The notes under the pieces were generated by a model. The model worked only from the letters and a program-made list of their open reading frames with translations, made no database searches and was not told the origin of the DNA. A stretch of 64,000 nt of DNA from Sphingomonas aurantiaca (GTDB lineage: Bacteria > Pseudomonadota > Alphaproteobacteria > Sphingomonadales > Sphingomonadaceae): NCBI RefSeq assembly GCF_003050705.1, contig NZ_QAOG01000001.1:479105-543104 (forward strand), given 5' to 3'. This document shows positions 1 through 9,345 of the stretch, one piece after another. The position numbers and the translations under genes were made by a program. Every line of letters starts with the position of its first letter. Within the stretch, counting starts at the first letter, position 1.

Positions 1-187
1 GCCCCGAGACCGAGCCGCCGATGATCCCCGCGACGATCGCGAAGATCAGGTAGAGCGTGCCGATGTCCTTGTGGTTGGTCGACATGAACCACCGCGCGAA
101 GAAGCCCGGCTTGTGATCGGTATCGTGATGATGGTCGTGCGCGTCGTGCGAGACGAACGCCGACGGGTTGAGAGCAGTGTCGGTCAT
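1..187 (-). CDS. ctaD: Cytochrome c oxidase subunit I, N-terminal part only (cut by window edge)
   Basis: Reading leftward from an ATG at 187, the first 62 residues are visible and run off the window. They include a His/Asp-rich head ([10 protein letters not shown]) followed by the subunit I signature [18 protein letters not shown] at the start of the first membrane helix. Subunit I holds heme a and the heme a3-CuB centre where oxygen is reduced. It begins one base after the ctaC stop, so the two form one transcript in the usual ctaC-ctaD order. Identity is secure from the [11 protein letters not shown] motif; nothing can be said about the rest. Confidence 0.93.
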   Translation of the reverse strand, partial: MTDTALNPSAFVSHDAHDHHHDTDHKPGFFARWFMSTNHKDIGTLYLIFAIVAGIIGGSVSG

Positions 188-188
188 C

Positions 189-1370
189 TTACTGTCCCGC
201 GTTGCCGGCGCCGGCCGGGTTTGAGGTGGCGCCCTGCGTCGTCGCGGGGGCTGCGGTGGTGACGTTCTCGACAGGGCCGGTGGCGTTGGCGGTTTCCGCC
301 GCCTCTTCGACCTTGGCCGCGGAGCCGTCTGCGCCGGGCTGCGGGATCACCTTGTCGGAGGCCTTGCCGGGTGTCGGCATCGTGCCGCCCTTGGCGCGGA
401 CCCAGGCCGCGTATTCAGCGGGCGGAACGGCCTCGACCGCGATCGGCATATAGCCATGGCGGGCGCCGCACAGTTCCGAACACTGGCCGAAATACAGGCC
501 GGGCTTGTCGATCGTGAAGCTCGTCTCGTTCAGGCGGCCGGGGATCGCGTCGAGCTTGATCCAGAACGCCGGGACCGCCCAGCTGTGGATCACGTCGTTC
601 GACGTCGTGATCAGGCGGATCGGCACGCCGACGGGGAGGACGATGCGGTTGTCGGTGGCGAGCAGCTTGGGGCCGTCGGCATCGGTGCGCGGACGCTCGC
701 CGGCGGCGACGTCAGCCTTTTCCTTCAGCATGTTGGCGGTGATCTCGAACCCGCCATTGTCCGGATACTGGTAGGTCCAATACCATTGGTTGCCGATCGC
801 CTTGAGCGTGACGGCACCCGACGGCGCGGGCTTGAACTGCGCCTGGAGCAGCCCGATCGAGGGGACTGCGATCAGGACGAGGATCACGACCGGCGCGAGC
901 GTCCAGAGAATCTCGATCGCGGTGTTGTGGCTGGTCTTCGACGCGACCGGGTTGCGCGCCTTGCGATAGCGGAACGACACCCAGAACAGCAGTGCGAGGA
1001 CGAACAGCGAGATGATCGTGATCGTCGGCACCAGGATCGAATTGTGCATCCAATGCGCGAACTGGCCGTTCTTGGTGACCTGAGGCTGGAGCCCGTACAG
1101 ACCGTTGGTCGGCTGACCGATCATTGGCTTGACCGTCATTGCCGGCGCACCATCCATCGCCAGCTCGGGGCTGGACGGGTTGGCGGTGGGCGTTGCGGCG
1201 GCGGTCGTCGGTGCGATGTTCGAGACACCGCCAGGTGCCGCGGCGGCCTGAGGTGCTGGTGTCGCTGTCGGTGTGCTTGCAGGCTGGGCCGCATGCCCGG
1301 CGACACCACCGAGACTCGCCAGTGCGAGCCCCGCTGCCATCGCAAATCCTCTCATCCCCATCTTGCGCAT
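189..1370 (-). CDS. ctaC: Cytochrome c oxidase subunit II
   Basis: 393 residues. A signal peptide (about 1-28, ending AGHAA) is followed by an Ala/Pro/Thr-rich linker to about residue 75, two membrane helices (about 110-131 and 153-173), and the periplasmic cupredoxin domain. The CuA ligands are all visible: His262 (DVIHSW), Cys297 and Cys301 ([12 protein letters not shown]), His305 and Met308. It accepts electrons from cytochrome c and passes them to subunit I. The C-terminus carries an unusual Ala/Thr/Pro/Gly-rich tail of about 80 residues after the cupredoxin fold, with no CxxCH, so it is not a caa3-type heme domain. Upstream of ctaD on the same strand. Confidence 0.96.
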   Translation of the reverse strand: MRKMGMRGFAMAAGLALASLGGVAGHAAQPASTPTATPAPQAAAAPGGVSNIAPTTAAATPTANPSSPELAMDGAPAMTVKPMIGQPTNGLYGLQPQVTKNGQFAHWMHNSILVPTITIISLFVLALLFWVSFRYRKARNPVASKTSHNTAIEILWTLAPVVILVLIAVPSIGLLQAQFKPAPSGAVTLKAIGNQWYWTYQYPDNGGFEITANMLKEKADVAAGERPRTDADGPKLLATDNRIVLPVGVPIRLITTSNDVIHSWAVPAFWIKLDAIPGRLNETSFTIDKPGLYFGQCSELCGARHGYMPIAVEAVPPAEYAAWVRAKGGTMPTPGKASDKVIPQPGADGSAAKVEEAAETANATGPVENVTTAAPATTQGATSNPAGAGNAGQ

Positions 1371-1571
1371 CGTTTTTCTTGACCCCGGTTTATAGCGAAC
1401 CCGATATCCCGGACGCGCGGATGTCTGCTTATCATTTGGGAAGAGCTATACCCAGCGGGGGGGCTTGCCTCAAGCCTTGTCTAAGCGGTTCAATAATGAA
1501 CGGGTTCTCGTTGCGTGGTCTCGCGCGCGCTCGTATCAGCGCGCGCAGGCCTTTTGGAGCGATGACCCGCG
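1371..1571. other. Divergent intergenic region between ctaC and pyrE
   Basis: About 200 bp separate two divergent genes, so promoters for both must lie here. A CTTGACC/TTTATAGC pair near 1378-1395 has promoter-like words but the spacing is too short for a standard -35/-10. An inverted GCGCGC pair lies near 1530-1548. No operator could be assigned. Confidence 0.35.
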
Positions 1572-2156
1572 ATGACCGAAGACGACGTGCTCGCCGAATT
1601 CCGCGCTGCCGAAGCGTTGCTGGAAGGGCATTTCATCCTGTCCTCGGGGCTGCGCAGTTCGCGCTACCTGCAATGCGCGCGGGTATTGATGGACCCCGCG
1701 CGGGGCGCGCGGCTGTCCGAGGCACTGGTCGCGTCGATCCCGGACGCGCTGCGATCGCAGATCGGCGCGGTGGTGTCGCCGGCGATGGGCGGCGTGATCG
1801 CGGGGCACGAAATGGCGCGTGCGCTGGGCGTCGAGGCGATGTTCCTCGAGCGGCCCGACGGCGTGTTCGAGCTGCGCCGTGGGTTCCGCCTGGCGCCGGG
1901 GCAGAAGGTGCTGATGATGGAGGACGTCGTTACCACCGGGCTCTCGTCGCGCGAGGCGATCGCCGCGATCGGACGCGCTTGCGGCGTGACGGTCGCGGCG
2001 GCGGCGTTGGTCGATCGCTCGAACGGCACGGCGGATCTGGGCGTGCCGTTCTTCCCGCTGATCCGGCTCGACGTGCCGACCTATCCCGCGGATGCCTTGC
2101 CCGCCGAGCTCGCGGCGATCCCGGCGATCAAGCCGGGCAGCAGGGCGGCGGCATGA
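1572..2156 (+). CDS. pyrE: Orotate phosphoribosyltransferase
   Basis: 194 residues, normal length for the family. It transfers ribose 5-phosphate from PRPP to orotate in pyrimidine synthesis. The PRPP-binding signature is seen as MMEDVVTTG (residues 115-123), with the SPAMGG loop near residue 70 and the N-terminal FxLxSGLxS orotate-site segment ([10 protein letters not shown], 21-30). The ATG at 1572 is preferred over the out-of-frame ATG at 1562; GGAG lies about 12 bases upstream. Its stop overlaps the pdxJ start as ATGA, showing coupled translation. Confidence 0.95.
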   Translation: MTEDDVLAEFRAAEALLEGHFILSSGLRSSRYLQCARVLMDPARGARLSEALVASIPDALRSQIGAVVSPAMGGVIAGHEMARALGVEAMFLERPDGVFELRRGFRLAPGQKVLMMEDVVTTGLSSREAIAAIGRACGVTVAAAALVDRSNGTADLGVPFFPLIRLDVPTYPADALPAELAAIPAIKPGSRAAA

Positions 2157-2893
2157 GCCCCCTCGGCACCGAGCATCTCCGCCTGGGCGTGAACATCGAT
2201 CACGTCGCGACCGTGCGCAATGCGCGCGGGGCGGGGTATCCCGACCCGGTCCGCGCGGCGCTGGTCGCGGCGGCGGCGGGCGCGGACGGGATTACCGCGC
2301 ATCTGCGCGAGGATCGCCGGCACATCACCGATGACGACATTGCGCGGTTGTCGGCTGAGCTGGCGATCCCCCTCAACCTCGAGATGGCGGCGACCGACGA
2401 GATGCTCGGCATTGCGTTGCGGCACAAGCCGCACGCGGCGTGCATCGTGCCCGAGAAGCGCGAGGAGCTGACGACCGAGGGCGGGCTCGACGTCGCCGGG
2501 CATTACGACCGGATGGCGCGGCTAGTCGATGCGCTCGCCGGGGCCGGTATCCGCGTGTCGCTTTTCATCGAGCCCGATGCGCGTCAGATCGAGGCGGCGG
2601 TGCGGCTCAAGGTGCCGGTGGTCGAACTGCACACCGGCTTATACGCCGAACTGTCGGGCGAGGCGCGGACGGTGGAGCTGCGGCGGCTGACCGATGCGGC
2701 GGCGCTGGCGGCCAAGAACGGCATCGAGGTGCATGCGGGGCACGGGCTCACCTACGACAATGTCGCGCCGATCGCCGCGATCCGGCAGGTTCGGGAGCTG
2801 AATATCGGGCATTTCCTGGTGGGCGAGGCGCTGTTCGTCGGGCTTGGCGAGGCGGTTCGGCTGATGCGCGAGGCGATGGATGCGGCGCGCTAA
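2153..2893 (+). CDS. pdxJ: Pyridoxine 5'-phosphate synthase
   Basis: 246 residues, full length. It condenses 1-deoxyxylulose 5-phosphate with 3-amino-2-oxopropyl phosphate in DXP-dependent vitamin B6 synthesis. The PdxJ signature [16 protein letters not shown] is at residues 11-26, followed by [12 protein letters not shown] and EMAATDEM, with ELHTGLYA and [10 protein letters not shown] later. The ATG overlaps the stop of pyrE by four bases. A 131-bp inverted-repeat element follows immediately after the stop and separates it from acpS. The pdxJ-acpS-lepB order is common in alphaproteobacteria. Confidence 0.96.
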   Translation: MSPLGTEHLRLGVNIDHVATVRNARGAGYPDPVRAALVAAAAGADGITAHLREDRRHITDDDIARLSAELAIPLNLEMAATDEMLGIALRHKPHAACIVPEKREELTTEGGLDVAGHYDRMARLVDALAGAGIRVSLFIEPDARQIEAAVRLKVPVVELHTGLYAELSGEARTVELRRLTDAAALAAKNGIEVHAGHGLTYDNVAPIAAIRQVRELNIGHFLVGEALFVGLGEAVRLMREAMDAAR

Positions 2894-3024
2894 TCCTCCC
2901 CGGCACGGGGAGGGGGACCATGCGCAGCATGGGGGAGGGGGCCCGCCGCGGGCGTATCGTTCGTGGAGCCCCCCCTCCACCCCGCCGCTTCGCGTCGCGG
3001 TCCCCCTCCCCGTACCGGGGAGGA
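2894..3024. repeat. REP-like inverted repeat element, family 1, between pdxJ and acpS
   Basis: Outer arms of 26 bp (2894-2919 and 2999-3024) are inverted copies with a single mismatch, each reading TCCTCCCCGG(C/T)ACGGGGAGG. The interior also contains nested GC-rich inverted segments. The element begins one base after the pdxJ stop. Its right edge supplies GGGGAGG five to six bases before the GTG of acpS, so it likely doubles as the acpS ribosome binding site. Confidence 0.85.
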
Positions 3025-3028
3025 TCTC

Positions 3029-3454
3029 GTGATCATCGGGCTCGGTTCCGACCTGTGTAATATCCAGCGGATCACGGCGTCGCTGGAGCGGTTCGGCGAG
3101 CGGTTCGAGGCGCGGGTGTTTACCGATGTCGAGCGCGCCAAGGCGGCGCGGCGGCCGTTCACCAAGGCGGGGACGCTCGCCAAGCGGTTCGCGGCGAAGG
3201 AAGCGTTTTCGAAGGCGGTTGGGACGGGGTTTCGCGCGGGCGTGTTCATGCGTGACATCGGCGTCGTCAACGCAGCGAGCGGCGCGCCGACGCTGGCGTT
3301 GACCGGGGGCGCCAAAGCGAGGCTTGACGCGCTGACGCCCGAAGGCCACGCCGCACGCGTGCATCTGACGATGACGGATGATGACCCCTGGGCGCAGGCC
3401 TTTGTGATCATCGAAGCTATACCTCTGATATCTCAAGTAGATATGAATCGATGA
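3029..3454 (+). CDS. acpS: Holo-[acyl-carrier-protein] synthase
   Basis: 141 residues from a GTG start. It transfers 4'-phosphopantetheine from CoA to acyl carrier protein. The N-terminus [12 protein letters not shown] is the family start, with metal-binding Asp8, and [16 protein letters not shown] is the second signature around residues 52-67. An ATG at 2963 is in frame, but the added 22 residues are entirely repeat-derived ([19 protein letters not shown]), so GTG 3029 is chosen. GGGGAGG from the repeat element sits at the right distance. The stop overlaps the lepB ATG by four bases. Confidence 0.94.
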   Translation: MIIGLGSDLCNIQRITASLERFGERFEARVFTDVERAKAARRPFTKAGTLAKRFAAKEAFSKAVGTGFRAGVFMRDIGVVNAASGAPTLALTGGAKARLDALTPEGHAARVHLTMTDDDPWAQAFVIIEAIPLISQVDMNR

Positions 3455-4434
3455 AGGACGCGGCGTTGGACGGCAACGAGTTCCCAGACAAGCCCCTCGC
3501 CCAGCAGGCGGCGACGGGCGATACCGTCGCTCCGACGGCCACCGCACCGGACACACCCCGCCGCCGCGGCACCGACTGGTGGGGCGAGGTGAAGGGGATC
3601 TTCTGGCTGATCCTGGTCGTGCTCGGCTTCCACAGCTTCATTGCCAAGCCCTTCTATATCCCCAGCGAATCGATGCTGCCGGGGCTTCGGATCGGCGACC
3701 GGCTGGTGGTAACCAAGTTCGCCTATGGCTGGTCGTTCGTGTCGCCGACGATCCCCAACCCGGTCGCGATCTTCAAGGGCGTCGTGCTGCGCCAGCAGGA
3801 AGACAGCTGGAGCGTGTCGCTGCCGTTCATGCATGGCCGCCTGTTCGGATCGCTGCCGACGCGCGGCGACGTGGTGATCGTGACGCCGCCGGGGACGCAT
3901 AACGACTATATCAAGCGCGTCATCGGCCTGCCTGGCGACAAGCTCGCGGTGCGTGGCGGGATCGTGTTCCTCAACGGCGTCGCGGTGAAGCGTGGTCCCC
4001 TCCACGACACGCTGATCCCGGTCGACACGAACAGCCCGTGCAGCGAGATCGACTATCCCGGTGCGCGCGAGACGCTGCCCGATGGCCGCCAGATGTGCCG
4101 CCTGCCGACCTATACCGAGACGCTGCCCAATGGCCGTCGCTACGAGACGATCGATCTCGAATCCGACAGCCAGGGCGACAATTTCGCGGAAGTGACGATC
4201 CCTGCCAACCACGTCTTCCTGATGGGCGACAATCGCGATCGCTCGGCCGACAGTCGGTTCGCACTGAGCCAGCTTGGGCTCGGCGGGCCGGTGCCGTACG
4301 AGAATCTCGGTGGGCGCGCGGAGTTCATCACCTTCAGCCTCGATGGCGACGCGACCTTCAACCCGCTGACCTGGTGGGGGTCGCTGCGCTCGGACCGCGC
4401 CGGCACGTCGCTGCATCCCGCTAAGGCGAACTGA
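3451..4434 (+). CDS. lepB: Signal peptidase I
   Basis: 327 residues. A cytoplasmic N-terminal tail of about 45 residues precedes one membrane helix (about 47-64). The catalytic Ser74 lies in PSESMLPGL and the general base Lys155 in [12 protein letters not shown]; the box E motif [12 protein letters not shown] is near residue 258. It cleaves signal peptides of exported proteins on the periplasmic side of the inner membrane. It starts within the acpS stop (ATGA) and is followed one base after its stop by the next gene, so it belongs to the pyrE-pdxJ-acpS-lepB operon. Confidence 0.96.
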   Translation: MKDAALDGNEFPDKPLAQQAATGDTVAPTATAPDTPRRRGTDWWGEVKGIFWLILVVLGFHSFIAKPFYIPSESMLPGLRIGDRLVVTKFAYGWSFVSPTIPNPVAIFKGVVLRQQEDSWSVSLPFMHGRLFGSLPTRGDVVIVTPPGTHNDYIKRVIGLPGDKLAVRGGIVFLNGVAVKRGPLHDTLIPVDTNSPCSEIDYPGARETLPDGRQMCRLPTYTETLPNGRRYETIDLESDSQGDNFAEVTIPANHVFLMGDNRDRSADSRFALSQLGLGGPVPYENLGGRAEFITFSLDGDATFNPLTWWGSLRSDRAGTSLHPAKAN

Positions 4435-4435
4435 G

Positions 4436-5497
4436 ATGGCCGATACCAAGACCGTCGATGAACTCAGCCCGGTCGAGATGCGCGATCCGTTCCTGCGCAA
4501 GGAACTGAAGCGCGCGATGATCTGGCTCGGGCTCGCCTGCGGAATCGCGCTGCTGATCGTGCTGGTCCAGCCGTTGCTGATCATCTTTGCGGGCGTCGTG
4601 TTCGCGGCCCTGCTCGATGGCGGTGTGCGGCTGCTCGGGCGGGTGCTGCCGATCGGACGCGGGTGGCGGTTGCTGATCGTCGTGGTGCTGACGTTCGCGT
4701 TCCTGGTGGGCACGTTCATCCTGACCGGCGTGCAGGTGACCGAACAGGTGACGCAGCTGCGCTCGACGCTGGAGATGCAGGCGAACCGCTTCACGGGCTA
4801 TCTGACGTCGCAGGGGCTGATGCCGGGCGCGTCGGACGTCAACGGGATCGTCAAGGAGGCGCTGGGCTCGGTCGGGCGCGTGACGTCATGGGTCGGCACC
4901 GCGATCGGCGCGATCACGAGCATGTTCATGATCCTCATCCTCGGGCTGTTCATCGCGATGGATCCGGGCACCTATTCGCGCGGGCTGCAGTGGATGGTGC
5001 CGGTCGACCTGCGCGCCGAATTCGCCAGGACGCTGGTCAAGATGGGCGAGACGTTGCGGCGTCTGCTCGCCGGACGTCTGCTCGGCATGGCGGTCGAGGG
5101 TGTCGCGAGCGGGATCGCGCTCGCAATCGGCGGCGTGCCGATGGCGATGCTGCTCGGCATCATTGCCGGTATCCTGGCGTTCATTCCTAATGTCGGCGCG
5201 ATCGTGACGGGCGTGCTGATGGTCGCGGTTGGGTTCAGCGCGGGCGTCGATACGGGATACTGGGCGATCGGCACGTATCTGATCGTCCAGACGATCGACG
5301 GCTATGTGATCGTGCCGATGGTGGCCAAGCGCACCGTCGATTTGCCGCCGGCCCTGACGCTGGGCGCGCAAATCCTGGCGAGCGCACTGTTCGGGATATT
5401 GGGGCTGGCGCTGGCCGACCCAATGACCGCGATGATCAAGACTGCGCTCGAGCGCCGATCGGAGCGGGAGGAAGAGAAGGCCGAGGCTACCGCCTGA
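4436..5497 (+). CDS. AI-2E family (PerM/YdiK-like) membrane transporter
   Basis: 353 residues with about seven or eight hydrophobic segments and a long amphipathic stretch near residues 95-150, the layout of the AI-2E exporter family (PF01594). The conserved C-terminal block is visible as GIIAGILAFIPNVGAIV and LIVQTIDGYVIVPMVAKRTVDLPP. Members export small molecules, including autoinducer-2 in some bacteria; the substrate here cannot be told. The ATG lies one base after lepB, so it is the last gene of that operon. Its 3' end overlaps the convergent glycosyltransferase gene by 11 bp. Confidence 0.87.
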   Translation: MADTKTVDELSPVEMRDPFLRKELKRAMIWLGLACGIALLIVLVQPLLIIFAGVVFAALLDGGVRLLGRVLPIGRGWRLLIVVVLTFAFLVGTFILTGVQVTEQVTQLRSTLEMQANRFTGYLTSQGLMPGASDVNGIVKEALGSVGRVTSWVGTAIGAITSMFMILILGLFIAMDPGTYSRGLQWMVPVDLRAEFARTLVKMGETLRRLLAGRLLGMAVEGVASGIALAIGGVPMAMLLGIIAGILAFIPNVGAIVTGVLMVAVGFSAGVDTGYWAIGTYLIVQTIDGYVIVPMVAKRTVDLPPALTLGAQILASALFGILGLALADPMTAMIKTALERRSEREEEKAEATA

Positions 5498-6551
5498 CGA
5501 GCTGATCGAACAGCGCGAGGTAGCGATCTGCGGAATCCGCACCCGGTTGCTGGACCGGGGCTGGTCGCTGTGCGGTAGGGCCGAGCCAGGCATCCAATGC
5601 CGCGACCAGCGCGGCCGCATCGTCCCGCGCGACGATCATGCCGTGATCGGGGCGGTCGATGATTTCCGCCACCGCGGTGCTGGAGTCGGTCGAGACGACG
5701 GGCGTTCCGACCGACAGCGCCTCGCGCAGCACCCCGGGCACACCTTCATACTCCGACGTCAGCGCCAGCACGTGCGCGCGCGCCATGACGGGCAGCGGAT
5801 CGCCGCTGTGACCGAGCAGCAGGACGCGGTCGGCCAGACCGAGCGTGCGGATCTGCGCCTCGATTGCGCCGCGCATCCCCCCTTCGCCGAGGATGACGAG
5901 CGGCACAGTCGGGTCCGCCAGCAGCGGCAGCGCGGCGATCAGCCGATCCCAGCGCTTCTGCGGTTCGAGCCGGCCGACGCCGAGAATATAGCGCGGCGGG
6001 AGATCGGGCAGCGCGGCGGGGACCGGCACCGCCGGCGGGTTCGGGATGACGCTGGTCCGCCCGACCATGTGCGTCGCGCGCGCGGCCTCGTCCGCCGTGG
6101 CCGGGGTCATCGCGACGAGGTGATCGAGAAAGCGCCCGTGACCCGCGAGCCAGAGCTGGTGCGCGGCGTGCATCGCGCGGCTGTGATCGGCGCGGGCGGG
6201 CGCGTTGGACATCTTGGCGACGATCGGCGGGCAATGCCGGCCGAGCCGCAGCCGGGTCCATGCGGCGATCCCGGTATAGAAATTGCCGGGGCAGAAGATG
6301 ATGTCGGGCGCGAGACGCCGCACGACACCGGGAAGCGCAAGCAACCGCGAGGGCGCGACGATCTCAAGCCCGTCGGGGAGTTCGGCCGCCAGGGGCCCGT
6401 CGATCGTCTCGATCGCCAGCGTCACGCGACGCCCCGCCGCCAGCCAGCCGCGCGCGAGGCGCAGTTGCGCGCGTTCGACGCCGCCACCGCGCAGATCCTC
6501 CGCATAGGTCATGATGTGCCGTGCGGTCGGCGATCCGATCAGGGCTGACAT
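5487..6551 (-). CDS. Glycosyltransferase, GT4/GT1 family
   Basis: 354 residues starting MSALIGSPTARHIMTY. The N-terminal half contains the GGGVERAQLRLARGW acceptor-side motif, and the C-terminal half holds the GT-B donor motif with LGVGRLEPQKRWDRL, LVILGEGGM, VLLLGHSGDP and the E-x7-E-like stretch TSEYEGVPGVLREALSVGTPVVSTD. It likely adds a sugar to a surface glycan or lipid carrier in the cytoplasm. A longer frame extends upstream to 7214, but this is antisense to the next real gene, so ATG 6551 is used. It stands alone on its strand, next to a divergent operon with another GT4. Confidence 0.88.
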   Translation of the reverse strand: MSALIGSPTARHIMTYAEDLRGGGVERAQLRLARGWLAAGRRVTLAIETIDGPLAAELPDGLEIVAPSRLLALPGVVRRLAPDIIFCPGNFYTGIAAWTRLRLGRHCPPIVAKMSNAPARADHSRAMHAAHQLWLAGHGRFLDHLVAMTPATADEAARATHMVGRTSVIPNPPAVPVPAALPDLPPRYILGVGRLEPQKRWDRLIAALPLLADPTVPLVILGEGGMRGAIEAQIRTLGLADRVLLLGHSGDPLPVMARAHVLALTSEYEGVPGVLREALSVGTPVVSTDSSTAVAEIIDRPDHGMIVARDDAAALVAALDAWLGPTAQRPAPVQQPGADSADRYLALFDQLVRR

Positions 6552-6698
6552 ATCGCGGTCATCATAATGCGCGATGGATAAAGCGGAGATCGCGACCGAT
6601 TGAAACCGACTTTGCGTGCACCTGTGTTGCCGGGCGGCTATTATGTCCGACCGCCAGCGTCGAAACGGCTTTAAGGGCAATGGCTTGAGGAACGACGA
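6552..6698. other. Divergent intergenic region
   Basis: About 150 bp between the minus-strand glycosyltransferase and the plus-strand membrane protein gene. It should carry both promoters. A GAGG at 6687-6690 is the ribosome binding site for the GTG at 6699. No inverted repeat or clear promoter consensus was seen. Confidence 0.3.
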
Positions 6699-7634
6699 GT
6701 GAGTTCGCGCATGGCGAAGACAAGCGAGCCCGAGGGCTATGCGGAGATCGCGCGCGTCGGGCTCGAGCCGCTCAAGACGCTGGGCAGCCGCTGGCCCGCG
6801 ATCATCGGTGCGGTGCTGACGGTGGCGATGATCGTCGGGCTGGGCCGCGAACTGCTCGGCCATGGCCTGGCCGGTCTGTCGCGCTCGGTCCCGCAGGATC
6901 CGCGTTTCTATCTGTGCTTCGGGTTGCTCTACATGTCGCCGCCGACCGGCGACTATGTGATCTTTCGCCGGTTGTGGGGCATCCCGCTTGGCGGCCTGGT
7001 CGCGCTGATCAAGAAGCGGATCGCGAACGAAGTCGTGTTCGGCTATTCGGGTGACGCGTATTTCTATGCCTGGGCGCGGGCCAAGGCGCGGATGGTGGCA
7101 TCGCCGTTCGGCGCGGTGAAGGACGTCACGATCCTGTCGGCGATCGCCGGAAACGCGATCACGCTGCTGCTGGTGGCGATCGCGCTGCCGCTCGGCCGGC
7201 ATCTGCTGACGCACGACCAGTTCCGGACGGTGCTCGGATCGGCGGCAGTGACGCTGGCGATCTCGCTGCCGTTCCTGATCTTCTCGCGCCGCGTGTTCTC
7301 ACTGCCGCGCGCCAAGCTGTGGTGGGTGTTCGGGATCCACTGCATCCGGCTGTTGTGCGGATCGGTGCTGATCGCGTTCGCATGGCACTTTGCGCTGCCG
7401 GGCGTGCCGGTGGGGATGTGGCTGTTCCTCGCTGCCGGGCGGTTGCTCGTGTCGCGGCTGCCGCTGGTGCCGAACAAGGACCTGCTGTTCGCCAACGCTG
7501 CGATCCTGCTGATCGGGCAGGATCAGGCGTTGTCGGAGCTGATCGCGTTCACCGCCGCGCTAACGTTGGTGGTGCACGTCGCGCTGATCATCCTGTTCGG
7601 CATCCATGCCGCGCTGACGCGGTTGCGCGCATGA
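6699..7634 (+). CDS. Conserved membrane protein of unknown function
   Basis: 311 residues from a GTG (GAGG eight bases upstream); an ATG at 6711 is the alternative. About seven hydrophobic segments are visible, with a polar patch (KKRIANEVVFGYSGDAYFYAWARAK split around residues 105-130) that looks like a conserved functional loop. No family could be named with certainty; a distant link to multi-span flippase-like proteins is only a guess. It overlaps the DUF2141 gene by ATGA and sits in a three-gene operon ending in a GT4 glycosyltransferase, which suggests a role in cell-surface glycan or lipid handling. Confidence 0.75.
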   Translation: MSSRMAKTSEPEGYAEIARVGLEPLKTLGSRWPAIIGAVLTVAMIVGLGRELLGHGLAGLSRSVPQDPRFYLCFGLLYMSPPTGDYVIFRRLWGIPLGGLVALIKKRIANEVVFGYSGDAYFYAWARAKARMVASPFGAVKDVTILSAIAGNAITLLLVAIALPLGRHLLTHDQFRTVLGSAAVTLAISLPFLIFSRRVFSLPRAKLWWVFGIHCIRLLCGSVLIAFAWHFALPGVPVGMWLFLAAGRLLVSRLPLVPNKDLLFANAAILLIGQDQALSELIAFTAALTLVVHVALIILFGIHAALTRLRA

Positions 7635-8161
7635 TCCGCGGGTGTGTTGCGCTGGCCGCGATCGTCGGGCTGGCGGGATCGGTTGGGGCGCAGGTGCTCG
7701 GCAGCGATGCGGCCGCGTGCCGGCCCGGCGCCGCCATGGACGGGGGGCCGGCGATCGCGGTCGAGATTACCGGGCTGAAGGACCGCACCGGCGAACTGAA
7801 GCTCGAGCTCTATCCCGGCACCGAAGCGGATTTCCTGAAGGGCGACCGCGTGCTGCTCGCGGCGGGCAAGACGTTTCGCCGGGTGGTCGTGCCGACGCCA
7901 GCGACAGGGCCGATGACGATGTGCATCAGGGCACCGCGGCCGGGCCGCTATGCGCTGTTGCTGACGCATAATCGCGACGGGAAGAACAAGTTCAGTTTCT
8001 GGACCGACGGCGTCGGGTTTGCGAGCAACGTGAAGCTCGGCCGGTCGCGGCCCAAGGTGGAGCAGGCGCTGGTCGAGGTCGGCACGGGGGTGACGACGGT
8101 GCGGATCACTGCGCAGTATCTGCGCGGGCTAGGCGGCTTCGGACCGATCGGACCGCACTGA
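7631..8161 (+). CDS. DUF2141-type secreted protein
   Basis: 176 residues. An N-terminal signal peptide (IRGCVALAAIVGLAGSVGAQ, about 2-21) is followed by a beta-rich domain with the DUF2141 pattern: GELKLELYP, GRYALLLTHNRDGKNKF and a final TVRI strand. The family is small periplasmic or outer-membrane-associated proteins with no known enzyme activity. It overlaps the preceding gene (ATGA) and the following glycosyltransferase (TGATG), so all three are translationally coupled. Here the typical GxxAxAxxHDxNxNGxxD motif is reduced to THNRDGKNKF. Confidence 0.8.
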   Translation: MIRGCVALAAIVGLAGSVGAQVLGSDAAACRPGAAMDGGPAIAVEITGLKDRTGELKLELYPGTEADFLKGDRVLLAAGKTFRRVVVPTPATGPMTMCIRAPRPGRYALLLTHNRDGKNKFSFWTDGVGFASNVKLGRSRPKVEQALVEVGTGVTTVRITAQYLRGLGGFGPIGPH

Positions 8162-9345
8162 TGCGGATCGTCGACGTCAACGAGTTCTACTCGCCGACCG
8201 GGGGCGGCGTGCGGACCTATGTCGACCGGAAGATGGGGATCATGGCGGACATGGGCCATGAACTGATCGTCGTCGCGCCGGGCAGGGAAGACCGCGTCGA
8301 GGAGCGGCCGGGCGGCGGGCGGATCCTGTATCTGAAATCGCCGGGAATGCCGTTCGATCGCAATTACGGTCTGTTCTGGGACGAGCGCGCGATCCACCGC
8401 GTGCTCGACGATCTCGATCCCGACGTGGTCGAGTGCTGCTCGCCGTGGCGGCCGGCGTGGTTCGTCGGCGACTGGCAGGGGCGCGCGGTAAAGTCCTTCT
8501 TCATGCACAACGACAATATCGCGGCCTATGCGCAGCGCTGGTTCGCGGGTGTGGCGAGCCACGACCAGATCGAGCGCGGGTTCGGCTGGTACAGCCGGTA
8601 CATGAGCCGCTTCCTCGAGAAATATGATGTCGTCGTGACCAACGGCCCGGCGCTCGAGAAGCGATTGCGCGCGCGCGGCGTCCGGATCGACGCGGCGATG
8701 CCGCTGGGGATCGAGCGCGGGCATTTCTCGCCCGAGCTGCGCGATCCGCGGTTGCGCGCGGCATTGCTGCGGCAATGCGGCTTGCCCGAGGAGGGGATGC
8801 TGTTGCTTGGGCTCGGGCGGCATCACGGCGAGAAGCGCTGGCCGCTGGTTGTCGATGCGGTGGCGCGGGCGGGGGCGACCCTGCCGGTCGGGCTGGTGCT
8901 GATCGGGACCGGCGCGCAGAGCAAGGCGATCGCGCGGCGGATCGGCGGATCGCCGCATATCCGGATGTTCGCGCCGGTCTATGATCGCGAGCGGCTCGCA
9001 CGGATCATGGCGAGTTGCGATGCGCTGATCCATGGATCGGAGGCCGAGCCGTTCGGACTGGTCGCGTCAGAGGCGATGGCGTCGGGGTTGCCGCTGATCG
9101 TGCCCGATACGGGCGGGTGCGCGGAGGTGGCGGACCGTCATGCCAGCGAGCTGTACGCGGCGCGCGATGCGGAGAGCGCGGCGGCGGCGATCGGCCGTTT
9201 GTTCGCGCGCGACCGCATTTTGCTGCAGCGCGCGGCGGCGGTGGCGGCGCGACATGTCCGCAGCGACCGCGAGCATGCGGTCGAGCTCATGGACTATTAT
9301 GCGGGACTGGTCGCGGCGAAGCAGGGCGTGCGACGTACAGCGTGA
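8161..9345 (+). CDS. Glycosyltransferase, GT4 family
   Basis: 394 residues. The N-terminus MRIVDVNEFYSPTGGGVRTY is the classic GT4 acceptor-domain start. The C-terminal Rossmann half contains LLGLGRHHGEKRWPLVV, LVLIGTGAQSK and the EPFGLVASEAMASGLPLIVPD block with the E-x7-E donor-sugar motif. It starts inside the stop of the DUF2141 gene. It likely uses a nucleotide sugar at the inner face of the membrane; the acceptor is unknown. Its 3' end overlaps the convergent membrane glycosyltransferase gene by about 59 bp. Confidence 0.88.
   Translation: MRIVDVNEFYSPTGGGVRTYVDRKMGIMADMGHELIVVAPGREDRVEERPGGGRILYLKSPGMPFDRNYGLFWDERAIHRVLDDLDPDVVECCSPWRPAWFVGDWQGRAVKSFFMHNDNIAAYAQRWFAGVASHDQIERGFGWYSRYMSRFLEKYDVVVTNGPALEKRLRARGVRIDAAMPLGIERGHFSPELRDPRLRAALLRQCGLPEEGMLLLGLGRHHGEKRWPLVVDAVARAGATLPVGLVLIGTGAQSKAIARRIGGSPHIRMFAPVYDRERLARIMASCDALIHGSEAEPFGLVASEAMASGLPLIVPDTGGCAEVADRHASELYAARDAESAAAAIGRLFARDRILLQRAAAVAARHVRSDREHAVELMDYYAGLVAAKQGVRRTA

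Noticed and set aside
6552..7214. N-terminal extension of the first glycosyltransferase to 7214
   Set aside because: It runs antisense through the membrane protein gene and is Arg/His-rich; the family start is at 6551.
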